The notes under the pieces: generated by a model
What the model was told of the DNA's origin: nothing
Database searches by the model: none
The model's input: the letters and a program-made list of their open reading frames with translations, nothing else
Program-made: the position numbers and the translations under genes
Shown: positions 51,939-60,835 of the stretch, in pieces
How positions within the stretch are numbered: position 1 is the stretch's first letter
How the letters are laid out: each line of letters begins with the position of its first letter
Source of the DNA: Rhodopirellula sp. SM50
GTDB lineage: Bacteria; Planctomycetota; Planctomycetia; Pirellulales; Pirellulaceae
Assembly: GCF_002289565.1 (NCBI RefSeq)
Contig: NZ_NTFY01000033.1
Location: 1 to 64,000 of the forward strand
Direction of reading: 5' to 3'
DNA: 64,000 bases

Positions 51939-52139
51939 TGCTTTAACTCCAGAACAGAGAGAACGGTTGCTTCTACAGACACAGGCGATGCGAATCGTGT
52001 TCGCATCTCTCGTTGTTCTGGAGAACAGCGGAAAGACGAGCAACCACGCAGGAAATCCCGGAAACTATCTTTCTTTTTGCAGTACGGTGCGATTGCCGTG
52101 GCAGCTAAGTGCCCTGGGGTGATGTGTTGCCAGGAGGGA

Positions 52140-52403
52140 TCACCACAACATCCGCCCAGGTGCCCCGGCTCCGATGAGATTACAACTCCTCAAACGACCT
52201 CGGATCGCTTCGTACTTGCCACCACGACCGAAGAGCCGCTGAAGCCAAGGTTGGGAAGTCTGCTTCATCACCTGCTCGAGACTTCCGATGAGATCCGTTT
52301 CTCTGCCCCGGCGAGTTTTCATTACGGAGAGTCTCGCGTAACATAAACTTGGGATAACAACTGCAACACTCCTGTCCACGGGGCCTCGCCGCGCTGGAGC
52401 CAA
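52140..52403 (-). pseudogene. TIGR02996-type fragment, copy 1
   Basis: The 3' part of a planctomycete repeat-companion (TIGR02996-like) gene. The segment TDLIGSLEQVMKQTSQPWLQ, RLFGRGGKYEAIRGRLRSCN is nearly identical to the copy at 53081. The 5' part, with the YADWLEE motif, is scrambled by frameshifts. The DNA is about 90% identical to 53090-53260. Confidence 0.6.
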
Positions 52404-52449
52404 TCCGTGTACGGATCATATTACGCATCGACGGAGCAGAGGAACGAAG

Positions 52450-52839
52450 ATGACAAATCATGAATCGCTGCTTCGGGAAGTCGAAGAAATCAATAGCATC
52501 TACGTGGTGCGATTTTGCGACTTGCGAGATCCCGCTCTCCACAATAGCAAGTCTGTGCTATTGGAATCAGCGCTTGCTTCCATTGCAGAACGACAATCCC
52601 GGGGGATTGTCTTGGATTACGAGGACAGATATTTCACGCCTTCCGCAACGATTTTGACTCTTTTGGCCAGGTTCCATCGGGGATTAGATTGGAAGCTCAA
52701 GATGTGCAGTATTCACGCCGAAGTGCAAAAACATCTGAATCGAAATGGACTGGCCGAGATGTTCAGTATCTATCCGAATTTGCGGGCGGCTTTAGAAGGG
52801 TTTGGTGACGACGTAGCTACAACACAGCAGGAGTTGTAG
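52450..52839 (+). CDS. STAS-domain protein
   Basis: This is a 129-residue STAS-fold protein (anti-sigma-factor antagonist type). Strand-helix pattern: a central GIVLDYEDRYFTPSATILTL where SpoIIAA proteins have the phosphorylatable Ser region, and a late CSIHAEVQKHLNRNGLAEMF. The phospho-acceptor would be Ser or Thr in YFTPSATI. Such proteins bind anti-sigma kinases and free sigma factors. No cognate kinase adjoins it. Confidence 0.78.
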   Translation: MTNHESLLREVEEINSIYVVRFCDLRDPALHNSKSVLLESALASIAERQSRGIVLDYEDRYFTPSATILTLLARFHRGLDWKLKMCSIHAEVQKHLNRNGLAEMFSIYPNLRAALEGFGDDVATTQQEL

Positions 52840-53080
52840 GTGGCCGGTTCAGCATTTGAATGACGGACCACGAACCAAGACTCTGGCTGGGGCACGATGG
52901 CTTTCGGGAGACGCTCGTAGCATGGGCGCTTCAGGACACCCTTTACGATGCTACAAGTCACAGATTCGGTGTCAAGTTCGATCGAGATGCAACTCGCTCT
53001 GGACTTTTCATCGATGCCTCGCGGACCACACAAGTGCACCGGCAACAACGGCCGTCTCTACTTTCGGCCAGGCGACAATC

Positions 53081-53431
53081 TCACCCCAACATCCGCCAAG
53101 ACGCTCCGGCTCCGATGAGATTGCAACTCCTCAAACGACCTCGGATCGCTTCGTACTCACCACCACGACCGAAGAGCCGCTGAAGCCAAGGTTGGGACGT
53201 CTCTTTCGTGACCTGCTCGAGACGTCCGATGAGATCCATCTCACCGTCACGATCGAGTTTTCGGTACGAGGGGTCTTGCGCGAAGTAGATCTGAGCGAAA
53301 AATCGCAACATGTGCGCCCTTGGGTCGGTGCGTTCTTCGAGCCAATCCGCGTATCGGTCAAACGCCGCTTCGTCACGGTGATTCTTCTCAATGGCATCCA
53401 AGAACGACTGTTCCTCGGGAAGCCAAAACAT
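53081..53431 (-). CDS. TIGR02996-domain protein, copy 2
   Basis: This is a 116-residue protein with the planctomycete repeat-companion domain: EQSFLDAIEKNHRDEAAFDR, then YADWLEERTDPRAHMLRF. The C-terminal half matches the fragment 0.9 kb away at 52140. TIGR02996 domains occur at the N-terminus of many planctomycete repeat proteins and have no known activity. Here it stands alone, so it is either a free domain or a truncated gene. The 52840-53080 gap before it contains nothing recognisable. Confidence 0.65.
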   Translation of the reverse strand: MFWLPEEQSFLDAIEKNHRDEAAFDRYADWLEERTDPRAHMLRFFAQIYFAQDPSYRKLDRDGEMDLIGRLEQVTKETSQPWLQRLFGRGGEYEAIRGRLRSCNLIGAGASWRMLG

Positions 53432-53627
53432 ACCCAGCAGAGTCGGCAGACGATCAGCAACTCAACCGCGAACTCGTCAAACAAGGCAAGCAGTTCGTTA
53501 AGTAATGACAGCCCGAGACCAGAATCGGAAGTTGGCTCCGCCCTCGCGACAGTCTCAACCGAGAACTCTCCGAGTCTCTGTTTTATCGACGAGATCGGTT
53601 AACAGGCGGGGTGTCGTACTGGATCAA

Positions 53628-54638
53628 TTAGCCAGAGCATCGCGAAACCAAGTCAGCGACTACGGGTTTTGATATCCCGTAGGAGACGACGGCTATGTCG
53701 ATATCGTGGTCACGGTATTTTGTGAACGCCCGCTCGATGGCTGCGGTGATCCACTCGTCACGATTGCCGAATACGCCTCCGCCAAGCAGTGTCAGGAAAA
53801 CGGTATTAACTCCGGTTCGCGATGCGTTCAAGATCGCGGCACAAATCGTTGCCTCATAGGCCGAGTCGAGAATCAATTTCGCGAAGTCGGTCCAGGCTTC
53901 GCAGGGCTGTCTCCCGTACGCGACCGGTAATCCGGAGCAGTACGCTTGTGAAACGCGATGCTCAGCGTTTGGTAGCGTGACTTCCGCGTTCCATTGCAAG
54001 CCGATTCTTAGCTCACCCCTGAGGTCATCGACCTCGGTGTCGCTGGCCAGCTGCAGGTGAGTTGTGATCTGTTCGAGCCCTTTATCAGTCGGAAACAGAT
54101 AGCCGTTTTCCATCGACCAGAGCTTGCAGTGGGAATTGCCGAGCGACTTTCCAAGATCCGCAGCGCAGTCGATTTGCTGGCTTGCAGATTGCCCGCTGAC
54201 AGATTGACCGTCGGCATCGACCAAGGGAGCAAAGTAGTTGCGGTAGATCGTGCCGGCTCCGCAAGCGATTGCGCAGGTGGGGCCTTGAGTGTGATCGTAC
54301 TCATAAATGCCGACACCGCGTTCGGGAGTCACTGCAGGGCCGGTCATTTCGAGCAAGTTGAATTGGGAGGCGACCTGAAACAGTGCATTCGCATTGTCCG
54401 GATCCGAATGCAAATGCCGAACATCGCCAACGACTTCGCGAATTCGCGATTGGCCTCGAGCGGCGTCGAGAGTCGCCACCGCCGACCGAAGCTCAGCGAG
54501 CCTTGGTGTTTCTAAACGGCCGAACGCAATCCTGCTCCCGTTTGGACAAACGATACAATCATGGTCAATCGAAAGTTCACGCCGAACTTGCTCGGGTGAT
54601 TCTTCGTCGATACCGGTAATGTCTTCAAACCAAGTCAT
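53628..54638 (-). CDS. conserved macro-like fold protein
   Basis: This is a 336-residue protein of a widely conserved but unnamed family. Blocks include GDVRHLHSDPDNANALFQVA, SQFNLLEM, YDHTQGPTCAIACGAGTIYR, and near the end NTVFLTLLGGGVFGNRDEWI followed by a helix and VVSYG. The glycine-rich GGGVFGN plus the terminal strand resemble the ADP-ribose phosphate loop of macro domains. A role in ADP-ribose metabolism is therefore plausible. It is co-located with an ARPP-1 gene and the phosphatase remnant. The function is not established. Confidence 0.65.
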   Translation of the reverse strand: MTWFEDITGIDEESPEQVRRELSIDHDCIVCPNGSRIAFGRLETPRLAELRSAVATLDAARGQSRIREVVGDVRHLHSDPDNANALFQVASQFNLLEMTGPAVTPERGVGIYEYDHTQGPTCAIACGAGTIYRNYFAPLVDADGQSVSGQSASQQIDCAADLGKSLGNSHCKLWSMENGYLFPTDKGLEQITTHLQLASDTEVDDLRGELRIGLQWNAEVTLPNAEHRVSQAYCSGLPVAYGRQPCEAWTDFAKLILDSAYEATICAAILNASRTGVNTVFLTLLGGGVFGNRDEWITAAIERAFTKYRDHDIDIAVVSYGISKPVVADLVSRCSG

Positions 54639-54697
54639 TTCATCCCTATTGATCAGCCGCGGAGTTCTCTAGGTAGATAGTAACGGACAAATTTCTA

Positions 54698-54856
54698 ATG
54701 AATACTCCAGCTGAACTTACGATTCCCCAGCCGCCAGCACCACTCGGTCGCACTCACTGGGTGGTCGCAGGCCAATTGCTCGCCGGAGCCTATCCAGGCA
54801 AACAAGATCCAGATGAGCATTTGGCAAGACTAATGGAGCAAGGATCTGCGCGGTGA
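54698..54856 (+). pseudogene. dual-specificity phosphatase N-terminal remnant
   Basis: A 52-codon frame encodes the start of a rhodanese/dual-specificity-phosphatase-like protein: TIPQPPAPLGRTHWVVAGQL then LAGAYPGKQDPDEHLARL. It breaks off before the catalytic CxxxxxR. The truncation coincides with the 3' truncation of the antisense GNAT gene, so one deletion probably removed both. Phosphatases of this type are the P of ARPP neighbourhoods. Confidence 0.6.
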
Positions 54857-55091
54857 CCTTTTCGTCGGATTCGAAGCGTACCGCCGTGAACAAAACATGG
54901 CCGACGAGTCGGTCATCCAGCTCGGCAACGAACGAATTGACCCGTTCGGCAGACGGATCCCCGAGCATCTCCTCGACGAGGTTCGCAATCATTTCGCCTT
55001 CCTCAGCGCCAAATGCATCGCGATGTAACGCACGAATTTGTTGGTGATCTTCGTCGCAGGCGAGTCGCAACTGAACGGCGTAGGAATTCAT
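54834..55091 (-). pseudogene. GNAT acetyltransferase, 3' truncated, copy B
   Basis: The first 86 codons are a normal GNAT start (RLACDEDHQQIRALHRDAFG, SFVAELDDRLVGHVLFTAVR, KVTAQILAPL) but the acetyl-CoA-binding loop is missing. Past about 54834 the frame runs into the antisense of the phosphatase remnant. It forms an inverted duplicate with 32818-32935 together with the adjoining DUF1569 genes. Confidence 0.7.
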
Positions 55092-55170
55092 GACTCATGT
55101 CCATCATTGAGCGAGTCGGTCATACTGAGCTTTGTATCGATACTGATTTTAGGCAAACGGCAGAAACGAC

Positions 55171-55629
55171 ATGGGTGTACTCCGCGATTTGAAATTCGAA
55201 ACTCTGGGCGAGGCGGTCGACGATGCTCGGCAATTGTTGGCGACTGGCTATGTCCGTCAAGGGAACTGGTCGCTAGGACAAATCTGCCGGCACTTGGTTT
55301 TGGTGCAAGATCCCAGCGTTGATGGCTATCCAGTTTGGATGTCTTTGTTTGCTCCGTTGCGGCCATTGATGCGAAGATGGCTGTTGCCAAAAGTGTTGCG
55401 ACCTGACTCGCCTCGCGGTATCCGGACTGCACCGATATTCGTGCCGCCGGACAATCTGGACGATGCTGCAGAAGTGGACGCATTTGCTGCCAGTGTCGAG
55501 CGATTGGCAAATCATTCCGGCATCTTCGCTCCGCATCCTGCGTTCGGCCGATTGCCGCGCGGCAAGATATTGGAGATCCACGCGGCACACGCAGCCCACC
55601 ATCTTCGCCACCTGACAAACCGCGACTGA
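55171..55629 (+). CDS. DUF1569 protein, copy B
   Basis: This is a 152-residue DinB-like DUF1569 protein, about 85% identical to the product of 32271-32738. The conserved NWSLGQICRHLVLVQD helix and the terminal HAAHAAHHLRHL are kept. Upstream identity continues through about 90 bases into the GNAT gene. Both DUF1569 copies are intact, while both GNAT copies are broken. Confidence 0.85.
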   Translation: MGVLRDLKFETLGEAVDDARQLLATGYVRQGNWSLGQICRHLVLVQDPSVDGYPVWMSLFAPLRPLMRRWLLPKVLRPDSPRGIRTAPIFVPPDNLDDAAEVDAFAASVERLANHSGIFAPHPAFGRLPRGKILEIHAAHAAHHLRHLTNRD

Positions 55630-55660
55630 GGCAGGCCGCGGGATCAAGTTGGTCTCTATT

Positions 55661-56176
55661 TCACTCGCATCCGCACGTTTTGTCGAACTCGATTGAACGC
55701 CGGTTTCTTAACACCATCAGCGGTGCGTAGTCCCAGGGTTGCAAGATACTCGCGAAAGGCCAATTGCTTGACGCCGTAGTATTGAACCATGGAATCAACC
55801 TGGGACTTGGGAAGGTGGCTGGGCGTCGCTGAAACCAGCTTGCGACTTGATTGAGCAGCGAGGAGTCCACCGGCGAATCGGACTTCGCTTTCCTCGGGTT
55901 TCGCTCTGGCTTGAGGATCAGGTTGAAAGCCAGGCAGACTCGAACACCTGAAGTGACTTTTTTCACTTCATGCTCGCAATCGGCAAAGAACGCGACATAC
56001 TGCGGCTGTCTCTGTGATCGGGCTTCACCAAACGAGAATGTCTGGCGAGGACCGCCGTGGTGAATCAGCAAGTCGCCACCGCCGAACTTGGAGGGCATGG
56101 TCAACCGTTCTACCATGTTCAGCAGAGAATTCGCATAATGATTCACTTCGAGCCGCGGCAGAATATGGATCATCAC
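55661..56176 (-). pseudogene. 2OG-Fe(II) oxygenase fragment
   Basis: The N-terminal 85 residues match the core of a 2OG-Fe(II) oxygenase (MPSKFGGGDLLIHHGGPRQT, then YVAFFADCEHEVKKVTSGVR), carrying the distal iron histidine and the 2OG arginine. The start of the protein, with the HxD, is missing. After KPERNPRK the frame loses similarity. A different frame (VQYYGVKQLAFREYLATLGL) near 55700-55790 suggests fusion with unrelated DNA. Confidence 0.55.
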
Positions 56177-56214
56177 GAGTCATTCAGCAATCGTTGACAA
56201 CCGGAGTCTGGACG

Positions 56215-57264
56215 ATGGAAGCAAAGAAATGTGCGTTTTTGCTAACGAGCAGCTTGGCGTTGCTCGCATTGGCTAGCAGCGCGAACGCAGAAGAGACCCA
56301 AGCAACGCAGGCTTCAATCGAGTCGAATTCAGGACGGCGCCTGCGCGAAGTCGTCGTCAGCCACACCGATGACAAGGGTATCCTCCAGCTCTACCGCATG
56401 AATGAGGACGGGTCACACAGCCGTCAGCTGACGCATTCCGAGCGTGGCTGCCGCATGCCCGCCAGCTCCCCGGACGGGAAGAGGCTAGTTTTCGTGCAAC
56501 AGATCGGCCACGGTCTGTCCCTGTGGATTTCTGATCTCGATGGCAAGAATGCCCGAGCACTCAGCGACGACGGAAGAAACTTGCTGCCTTCTTGGTTGCC
56601 AGATTCGAAGCACGTGGTCTGGATGAAGCCACAGCCGGGACAAGACCCATCGCGTAATAGCCAGATCCACCTCATGAACACGGAAACGGGTGAATCACGA
56701 AGGCTTTTCACCGATCCAGAGCAACTCAAATTCAGCAACTCGATGCCGGTCGTCTCACCCCAAGGAGATCGGATTGCATTCGTCTCCAACCGAGGCGGAG
56801 GGATGCGCATCTGGGTGAGCGATCTCGATGGAAGCAACGCTCGGGCGATATCCCCCGTCGCCAGCGATCTTGAAGAGACGCTCCAATTGCCGATGGAACA
56901 AAAGGTTCCCGCATGGTCGCCCGATGGCAAGTGGATTGCTCACTGGGAAGGCGTGGAAATGACCCACCTGAGCCGATTCACTGGGAAACAGGATCGCGAA
57001 AGAGACAGGCTGATCACCCAAACGTGGAACGTTTGGATCGTCGGCCGCGATGGGAAAAACAAGCGAAAGATCGGGCGTGGGGATGATCCCACTTGGTCAC
57101 CCGATGGATTTGTGACTCGGGCTTTCCCGGATCCAGAAAGGGGCGGTCCCAAGGTCATGATCGAAACCAAATCTGGTGACAAGGAGCTGTTGATCGTGCC
57201 TCGCAAAAAAAACTGGGGTCGGTTCACTTGGGTGCCACATAGCGTGCGAATTCGGACGGACTGA
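56215..57264 (+). CDS. TolB-like beta-propeller, exported
   Basis: This is a 349-residue secreted protein with a signal peptide (AFLLTSSLALLALASSANA) and WD40-like PD40 repeats of the TolB type: SSPDGKRLVFV, LPDSKHVVWM, VSPQGDRIAFVSNRGGG, WSPDGKWIAH, WSPDGFV. It should form a six-bladed propeller in the periplasm or outside the cell. TolB-type propellers bind other proteins; no Tol/Pal genes are near. The start at 56215 immediately precedes the signal peptide. Confidence 0.88.
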   Translation: MEAKKCAFLLTSSLALLALASSANAEETQATQASIESNSGRRLREVVVSHTDDKGILQLYRMNEDGSHSRQLTHSERGCRMPASSPDGKRLVFVQQIGHGLSLWISDLDGKNARALSDDGRNLLPSWLPDSKHVVWMKPQPGQDPSRNSQIHLMNTETGESRRLFTDPEQLKFSNSMPVVSPQGDRIAFVSNRGGGMRIWVSDLDGSNARAISPVASDLEETLQLPMEQKVPAWSPDGKWIAHWEGVEMTHLSRFTGKQDRERDRLITQTWNVWIVGRDGKNKRKIGRGDDPTWSPDGFVTRAFPDPERGGPKVMIETKSGDKELLIVPRKKNWGRFTWVPHSVRIRTD

Positions 57265-57510
57265 ATAAGAATCTCTGACGTTCGCGGCAGTTTTTGGGGA
57301 TGCAGTGCAGGAGTCAAGTTGATGAACGCGATATCATCGAGCGTGTCTACGCAACGCCCGCATTCGTGGGTGAGAGAATGTTCATTCGAGGACTTTTCCA
57401 CCTGATCTGTGTGGGGGAAAACGCAAGGACTGACCACCACAAGGAGTGACTCAATCATTGAGCTTCTTTCTGCCTTCCAAGCACCTGCGCCGCCTGTGCC
57501 CGGCTCACCC

Positions 57511-58299
57511 CTAAGCGATCGTAGGAATGAGGCCACCGTCGACTCGTATGGGTGCTCCGTTGATAGCCGATGCGAGTGGGCTGGCAACGAACGCAACCAT
57601 GTTGGCGATCTCCTCCGGCTGGATCAGTCTCTGGATCAGCGAGGACGGCCGATTGTCTGCCATGAATCGTTTTTCAGCCGAGTCGTATGCTTCGTCTGGG
57701 AACAGGTTGCTGACGAACTCCTTCACGCCCGGGGTCAACGTCGAACCAGGCATCACGGTGTTGACCGTGACAGAGCTTCCCTTGGTCAATTGAGCGAGGC
57801 TACGGGAGACGGCAAGTTGTGCCGTCTTCGTCATCGCGTAGTGAGGCATTTCCGGAGCGGGCACGACGCCGGATTCACTGCTGATGAAAATGATGCGTCC
57901 CGTGTTTTGCTCCAGCATTTGCTTCAGAAAATGCCGTGCGAGACGAACGCCGCTCATCACGTTGACGTCGAAGATGTGCTGCCACGCTTCATCTGTTAAG
58001 TCAAAAAACTCGACTGCTTCGAAAATACCTAGATTGTTGACGAGGATGTCAACCTGCGGATGTTCGGCGATGGTTCGTGCGACGCCTTCGGCCGTCCCGT
58101 TATCGGACACCAGTCCGATCAGGTCAGCCTGCGGCTGACTCTCACGAATTTTCTCAATCGCCTTGTCGACGTTCACTTCGCTGCGTCCGTTGACAATGGT
58201 TGTCGCCCCTTCGGCAGCCAGGCGAGTCGCGATCGCCAGACCGATTCCGCCAGTCGATGCAGTGACCAAGGCTATCTTGTTGTTGAGTTCCAAGTTCAT
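57511..58299 (-). CDS. short-chain dehydrogenase/reductase
   Basis: This is an SDR of about 262 residues with the classical motifs [10 protein letters not shown] (cofactor binding), NNLG, and the catalytic Ser then Tyr-x3-Lys in SSESGV...YAMTKTAQ. An Asn-Gly-Arg after the second strand (VNGRSEV) suggests NADP(H). The family oxidises or reduces alcohols, ketones and sugars. The ATG at 58299 is preferred to a TTG 15 bases earlier. It lies 465 bases from a co-oriented AraC-type regulator, which may control it. Confidence 0.9.
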   Translation of the reverse strand: MNLELNNKIALVTASTGGIGLAIATRLAAEGATTIVNGRSEVNVDKAIEKIRESQPQADLIGLVSDNGTAEGVARTIAEHPQVDILVNNLGIFEAVEFFDLTDEAWQHIFDVNVMSGVRLARHFLKQMLEQNTGRIIFISSESGVVPAPEMPHYAMTKTAQLAVSRSLAQLTKGSSVTVNTVMPGSTLTPGVKEFVSNLFPDEAYDSAEKRFMADNRPSSLIQRLIQPEEIANMVAFVASPLASAINGAPIRVDGGLIPTIA

Positions 58300-58611
58300 C
58301 GAAGACTTATCCAATTTGTGTTTGACAGAGTTCTTTGCGGTTCATGGATCGAGGGCGAAGCGGATGCTTCAACCGGGATGGCATGCAGCCCTTCCACGCC
58401 ATGAGTCTAGGGAGGTGGCCGGGACGCTTCTTGAACGATTTTGCGCGCCGTCAAAAGAATTGACCGCAAGGATTGACGCGGGCTCTGGACCTGCGGATCG
58501 TCCCAGACGTTGTCCACTTTGGCATCAAGACGGTGGGCATTTTAGCGGAAGGGCGGGATCTATCCGATAATTCGAGACCCGTTGAGCATGACATCGGACG
58601 GCTTTGGGCAA

Positions 58612-58737
58612 CGCTGTGAAGCATTTTCTAGCGGCAGGGCGCGAGCCCTCCGGTGTTTTGGCAAAGAGGAAGAACCGGAGGGCTCGCGCCCTGCCGCTAA
58701 AACCTCAAGAAACACATGGGAAAAATGCTTCACAGCG
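58612..58737. repeat. nested inverted-repeat element
   Basis: The 58300-58763 gap contains no gene but a nested palindrome. Perfect 26-bp inner arms (58629-58654 and 58674-58699, core gcggcagggcgcgagccc) lie inside perfect 16-bp outer arms (58612-58627 and 58722-58737, cgctgtgaagcatttt). The structure looks like a MITE-like repeat inserted into, or grown around, a second palindrome. Confidence 0.9.
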
Positions 58738-58763
58738 GTGGGCTTTGGGGCTGCGACGGCGCG

Positions 58764-59591
58764 TCAGGAGTGGTTCGATGGATTCACCGCCTTGGAATAC
58801 GCTCCCGGCGCGACCCCAATGAATCGTTTGAAATGACGCGTGAAGTGCGACTGGTCCGCGAAACCGGCAGCGTAGGCGACATTCGCTAGCGTCTCACCGG
58901 CCATCAACATCTGCTGCGCACGACGCACTCGGATTTGAGAGAGATAGGCCTGGATGGGAATGCCGACCTCTTTGGAGAAGACACGGCTTAGATACGGGGC
59001 GGAGGTCCCAGCCAATTGGGCGAGTTCGTCAAGCGAGACATTCTCGCGGAATTTCGCTTCCAAGTTCTCCTTGACTCGGCTTATGTTCGCACGCCCCCGC
59101 TTTTTCGGAATGTCCGGCATTGAGGCGTGCCGCACTAAAAGCTCGCAGATGGCGTCATAAAAGGCTGATTCCTGATCCAACTGCGGATCTCCGTCGTCCA
59201 TCGCCTGGTGAGCCTGCAAAACGAGCTCCACAAGTTGCGTGTCGTCGATGACCGGGGGCAACAACATGGGTTCGATATCACCGTTGCGGTCAAACGTCCT
59301 GACGATATTGGCGACGACGTTCGGGTCAGCATAGAGATATCGCCACGCCCCGGTAGCCGTGCACGAATGCACTTCATTGGGGTGAATGACGAGCAGCTTT
59401 CCCGGTCCGGTGAAGTATCGCTGGCCACGATAGAAAAACGTTCCCGTCCCGCCTTCGGAAACCCCTAGTTTGTATTCAGGGTGTGAGTGATTCGGCCAAG
59501 TGTGTTCGACCGACTCCCATTGATGCACCGTAATCCTGTCATCTGCAGAACCACGAACCTTGAAATGCTTCACTGTGAACCCGGAAGCCAT
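58764..59591 (-). CDS. AraC-family regulator
   Basis: This is a 275-residue transcription regulator. An N-terminal cupin ligand domain (HQWESVEHTWPNHSHPEYKL, LLVIHPNEVHS) precedes the C-terminal double helix-turn-helix (SLDELAQLAGTSAPYLSRVF and TLANVAYAAGFADQSHFTRH). This layout binds small ligands and activates nearby genes. The co-oriented SDR gene downstream is a likely target. Confidence 0.9.
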   Translation of the reverse strand: MASGFTVKHFKVRGSADDRITVHQWESVEHTWPNHSHPEYKLGVSEGGTGTFFYRGQRYFTGPGKLLVIHPNEVHSCTATGAWRYLYADPNVVANIVRTFDRNGDIEPMLLPPVIDDTQLVELVLQAHQAMDDGDPQLDQESAFYDAICELLVRHASMPDIPKKRGRANISRVKENLEAKFRENVSLDELAQLAGTSAPYLSRVFSKEVGIPIQAYLSQIRVRRAQQMLMAGETLANVAYAAGFADQSHFTRHFKRFIGVAPGAYSKAVNPSNHS

Positions 59592-59787
59592 GCTGTCCTC
59601 GGTGGCGATTCAAACGACGTTAAACGTGTTCGACAGTTTACGTCGTGGGATGAGTGCGAGCAAGCGAGACGAAGAACCCTGCAAAACTCTCGGCCAATCT
59701 CTCGTCACCGCTCGAAGAAATGAAAAACGATCAAAAGCTCAACGCGTCAAACCAACTCCCAAGTAACCAATCACAATTCCCAATTTG

Positions 59788-60014
59788 CAATGTTCATTTT
59801 GCAATTTGCAATTTGCGGTGCTTGATATGACGAATCTTCGAAGGTGGATTTCGACGGATCTGTCCTGTCAGCCGTGGGGCCTGTCATCCAAGGCGTACTC
59901 CACGCACACTTAAAAGATCGGAATGCTTCAGTCCGTCCGGCCAGGAGTGGAGCTCAACCAAACTCAACGATTGTTAGTGGAGGAGATTGATTGCAAATTG
60001 CAAAATGAACATTG
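59788..60014. repeat. 227-bp element with 23-bp perfect terminal inverted repeats
   Basis: Arms 59788-59810 and 59992-60014 (caatgttcattttgcaattt, complete arm 23 bp) are perfect reverse complements. No gene lies between them. The rest of the 59592-60219 gap is empty of recognisable genes. The size and ends suggest a MITE or a non-coding RNA hairpin. Confidence 0.75.
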
Positions 60015-60219
60015 AAAAGTTAAAAATTGTCAAAAGTGGGCAAATTCAAGTTGGGGGAGCGGACCATGAAGCCGGATGATCTGTCAGAGCGTTTGCTAGA
60101 CCTTGCGGTGCGAGTTGGAAAAGTTGTCGATGCGTTGTCGGACACGCGTTTGCTACAATCGATCTCAAAATGGCTGCATTTCCCCCGTAGGGGGTTCGAA
60201 TGGGAGTTGGATTAAGAGA

Positions 60220-60777
60220 ATGAACACGGTGGATGATGACCTATCCAAACGGCAAGCTGTTCTGGCAACTGTGTTTGGCTTTTCTCAGACGGATCTCACA
60301 GTCAATCAGTCTGGTGAACTATCGGCGGCCCAGAAGGAGCGGGTCTCAAGTAAGCACTATGCGAACTCACGTTTTGCATGGGTTGCCTTCTCGATCGTTT
60401 TTGGAGTTGCTTTCCTTGGTTTCTGTGCAGACAGGCTTCGCACGGGCACCTTCGGGACGAACTCCTTGTCGGCGTACGTTGGTGTCACGGTGTTTTTTGG
60501 CCTGATTCTGTGGGGCTTCATTCTTCACTACCGGTATCAAATGAAGCGAACGCTTCGGGATGGAAAAACTTACCCTGTGAAAGGTAAAATCGAGTTGTTT
60601 ACGGTGCGGAAAGAAAAATCAATGCATCGATATTTTTGTATTGACGATCATCGGTTTGAAGTTGAGCGGTATGATCACTTTGCGTTGCTGCAGCAATCTG
60701 GCTTGGCAGGACAAGAAGCCACCATGTACGTTTCAGCACCGCGGAAGGAGGTTCAGTCGGTTGAGTTGACAACTTGA
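60220..60777 (+). CDS. two-span membrane protein, unknown
   Basis: This is a 185-residue protein with two adjacent membrane spans (AWVAFSIVFGVAFLGFC and YVGVTVFFGLILWGFIL, residues about 50-100) and a C-terminal soluble domain (KGKIELFTVRKEKSMHRYFC). No family is recognised. It is 58 bases upstream of the ADP-ribosylglycohydrolase gene and probably in the same transcript. Confidence 0.65.
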   Translation: MNTVDDDLSKRQAVLATVFGFSQTDLTVNQSGELSAAQKERVSSKHYANSRFAWVAFSIVFGVAFLGFCADRLRTGTFGTNSLSAYVGVTVFFGLILWGFILHYRYQMKRTLRDGKTYPVKGKIELFTVRKEKSMHRYFCIDDHRFEVERYDHFALLQQSGLAGQEATMYVSAPRKEVQSVELTT

Positions 60778-60835
60778 CTTTCTCCATGTTGCTTGCGGGT
60801 CGAATTTTGAATGCATCGTTGTTCGAGGAGATTGA

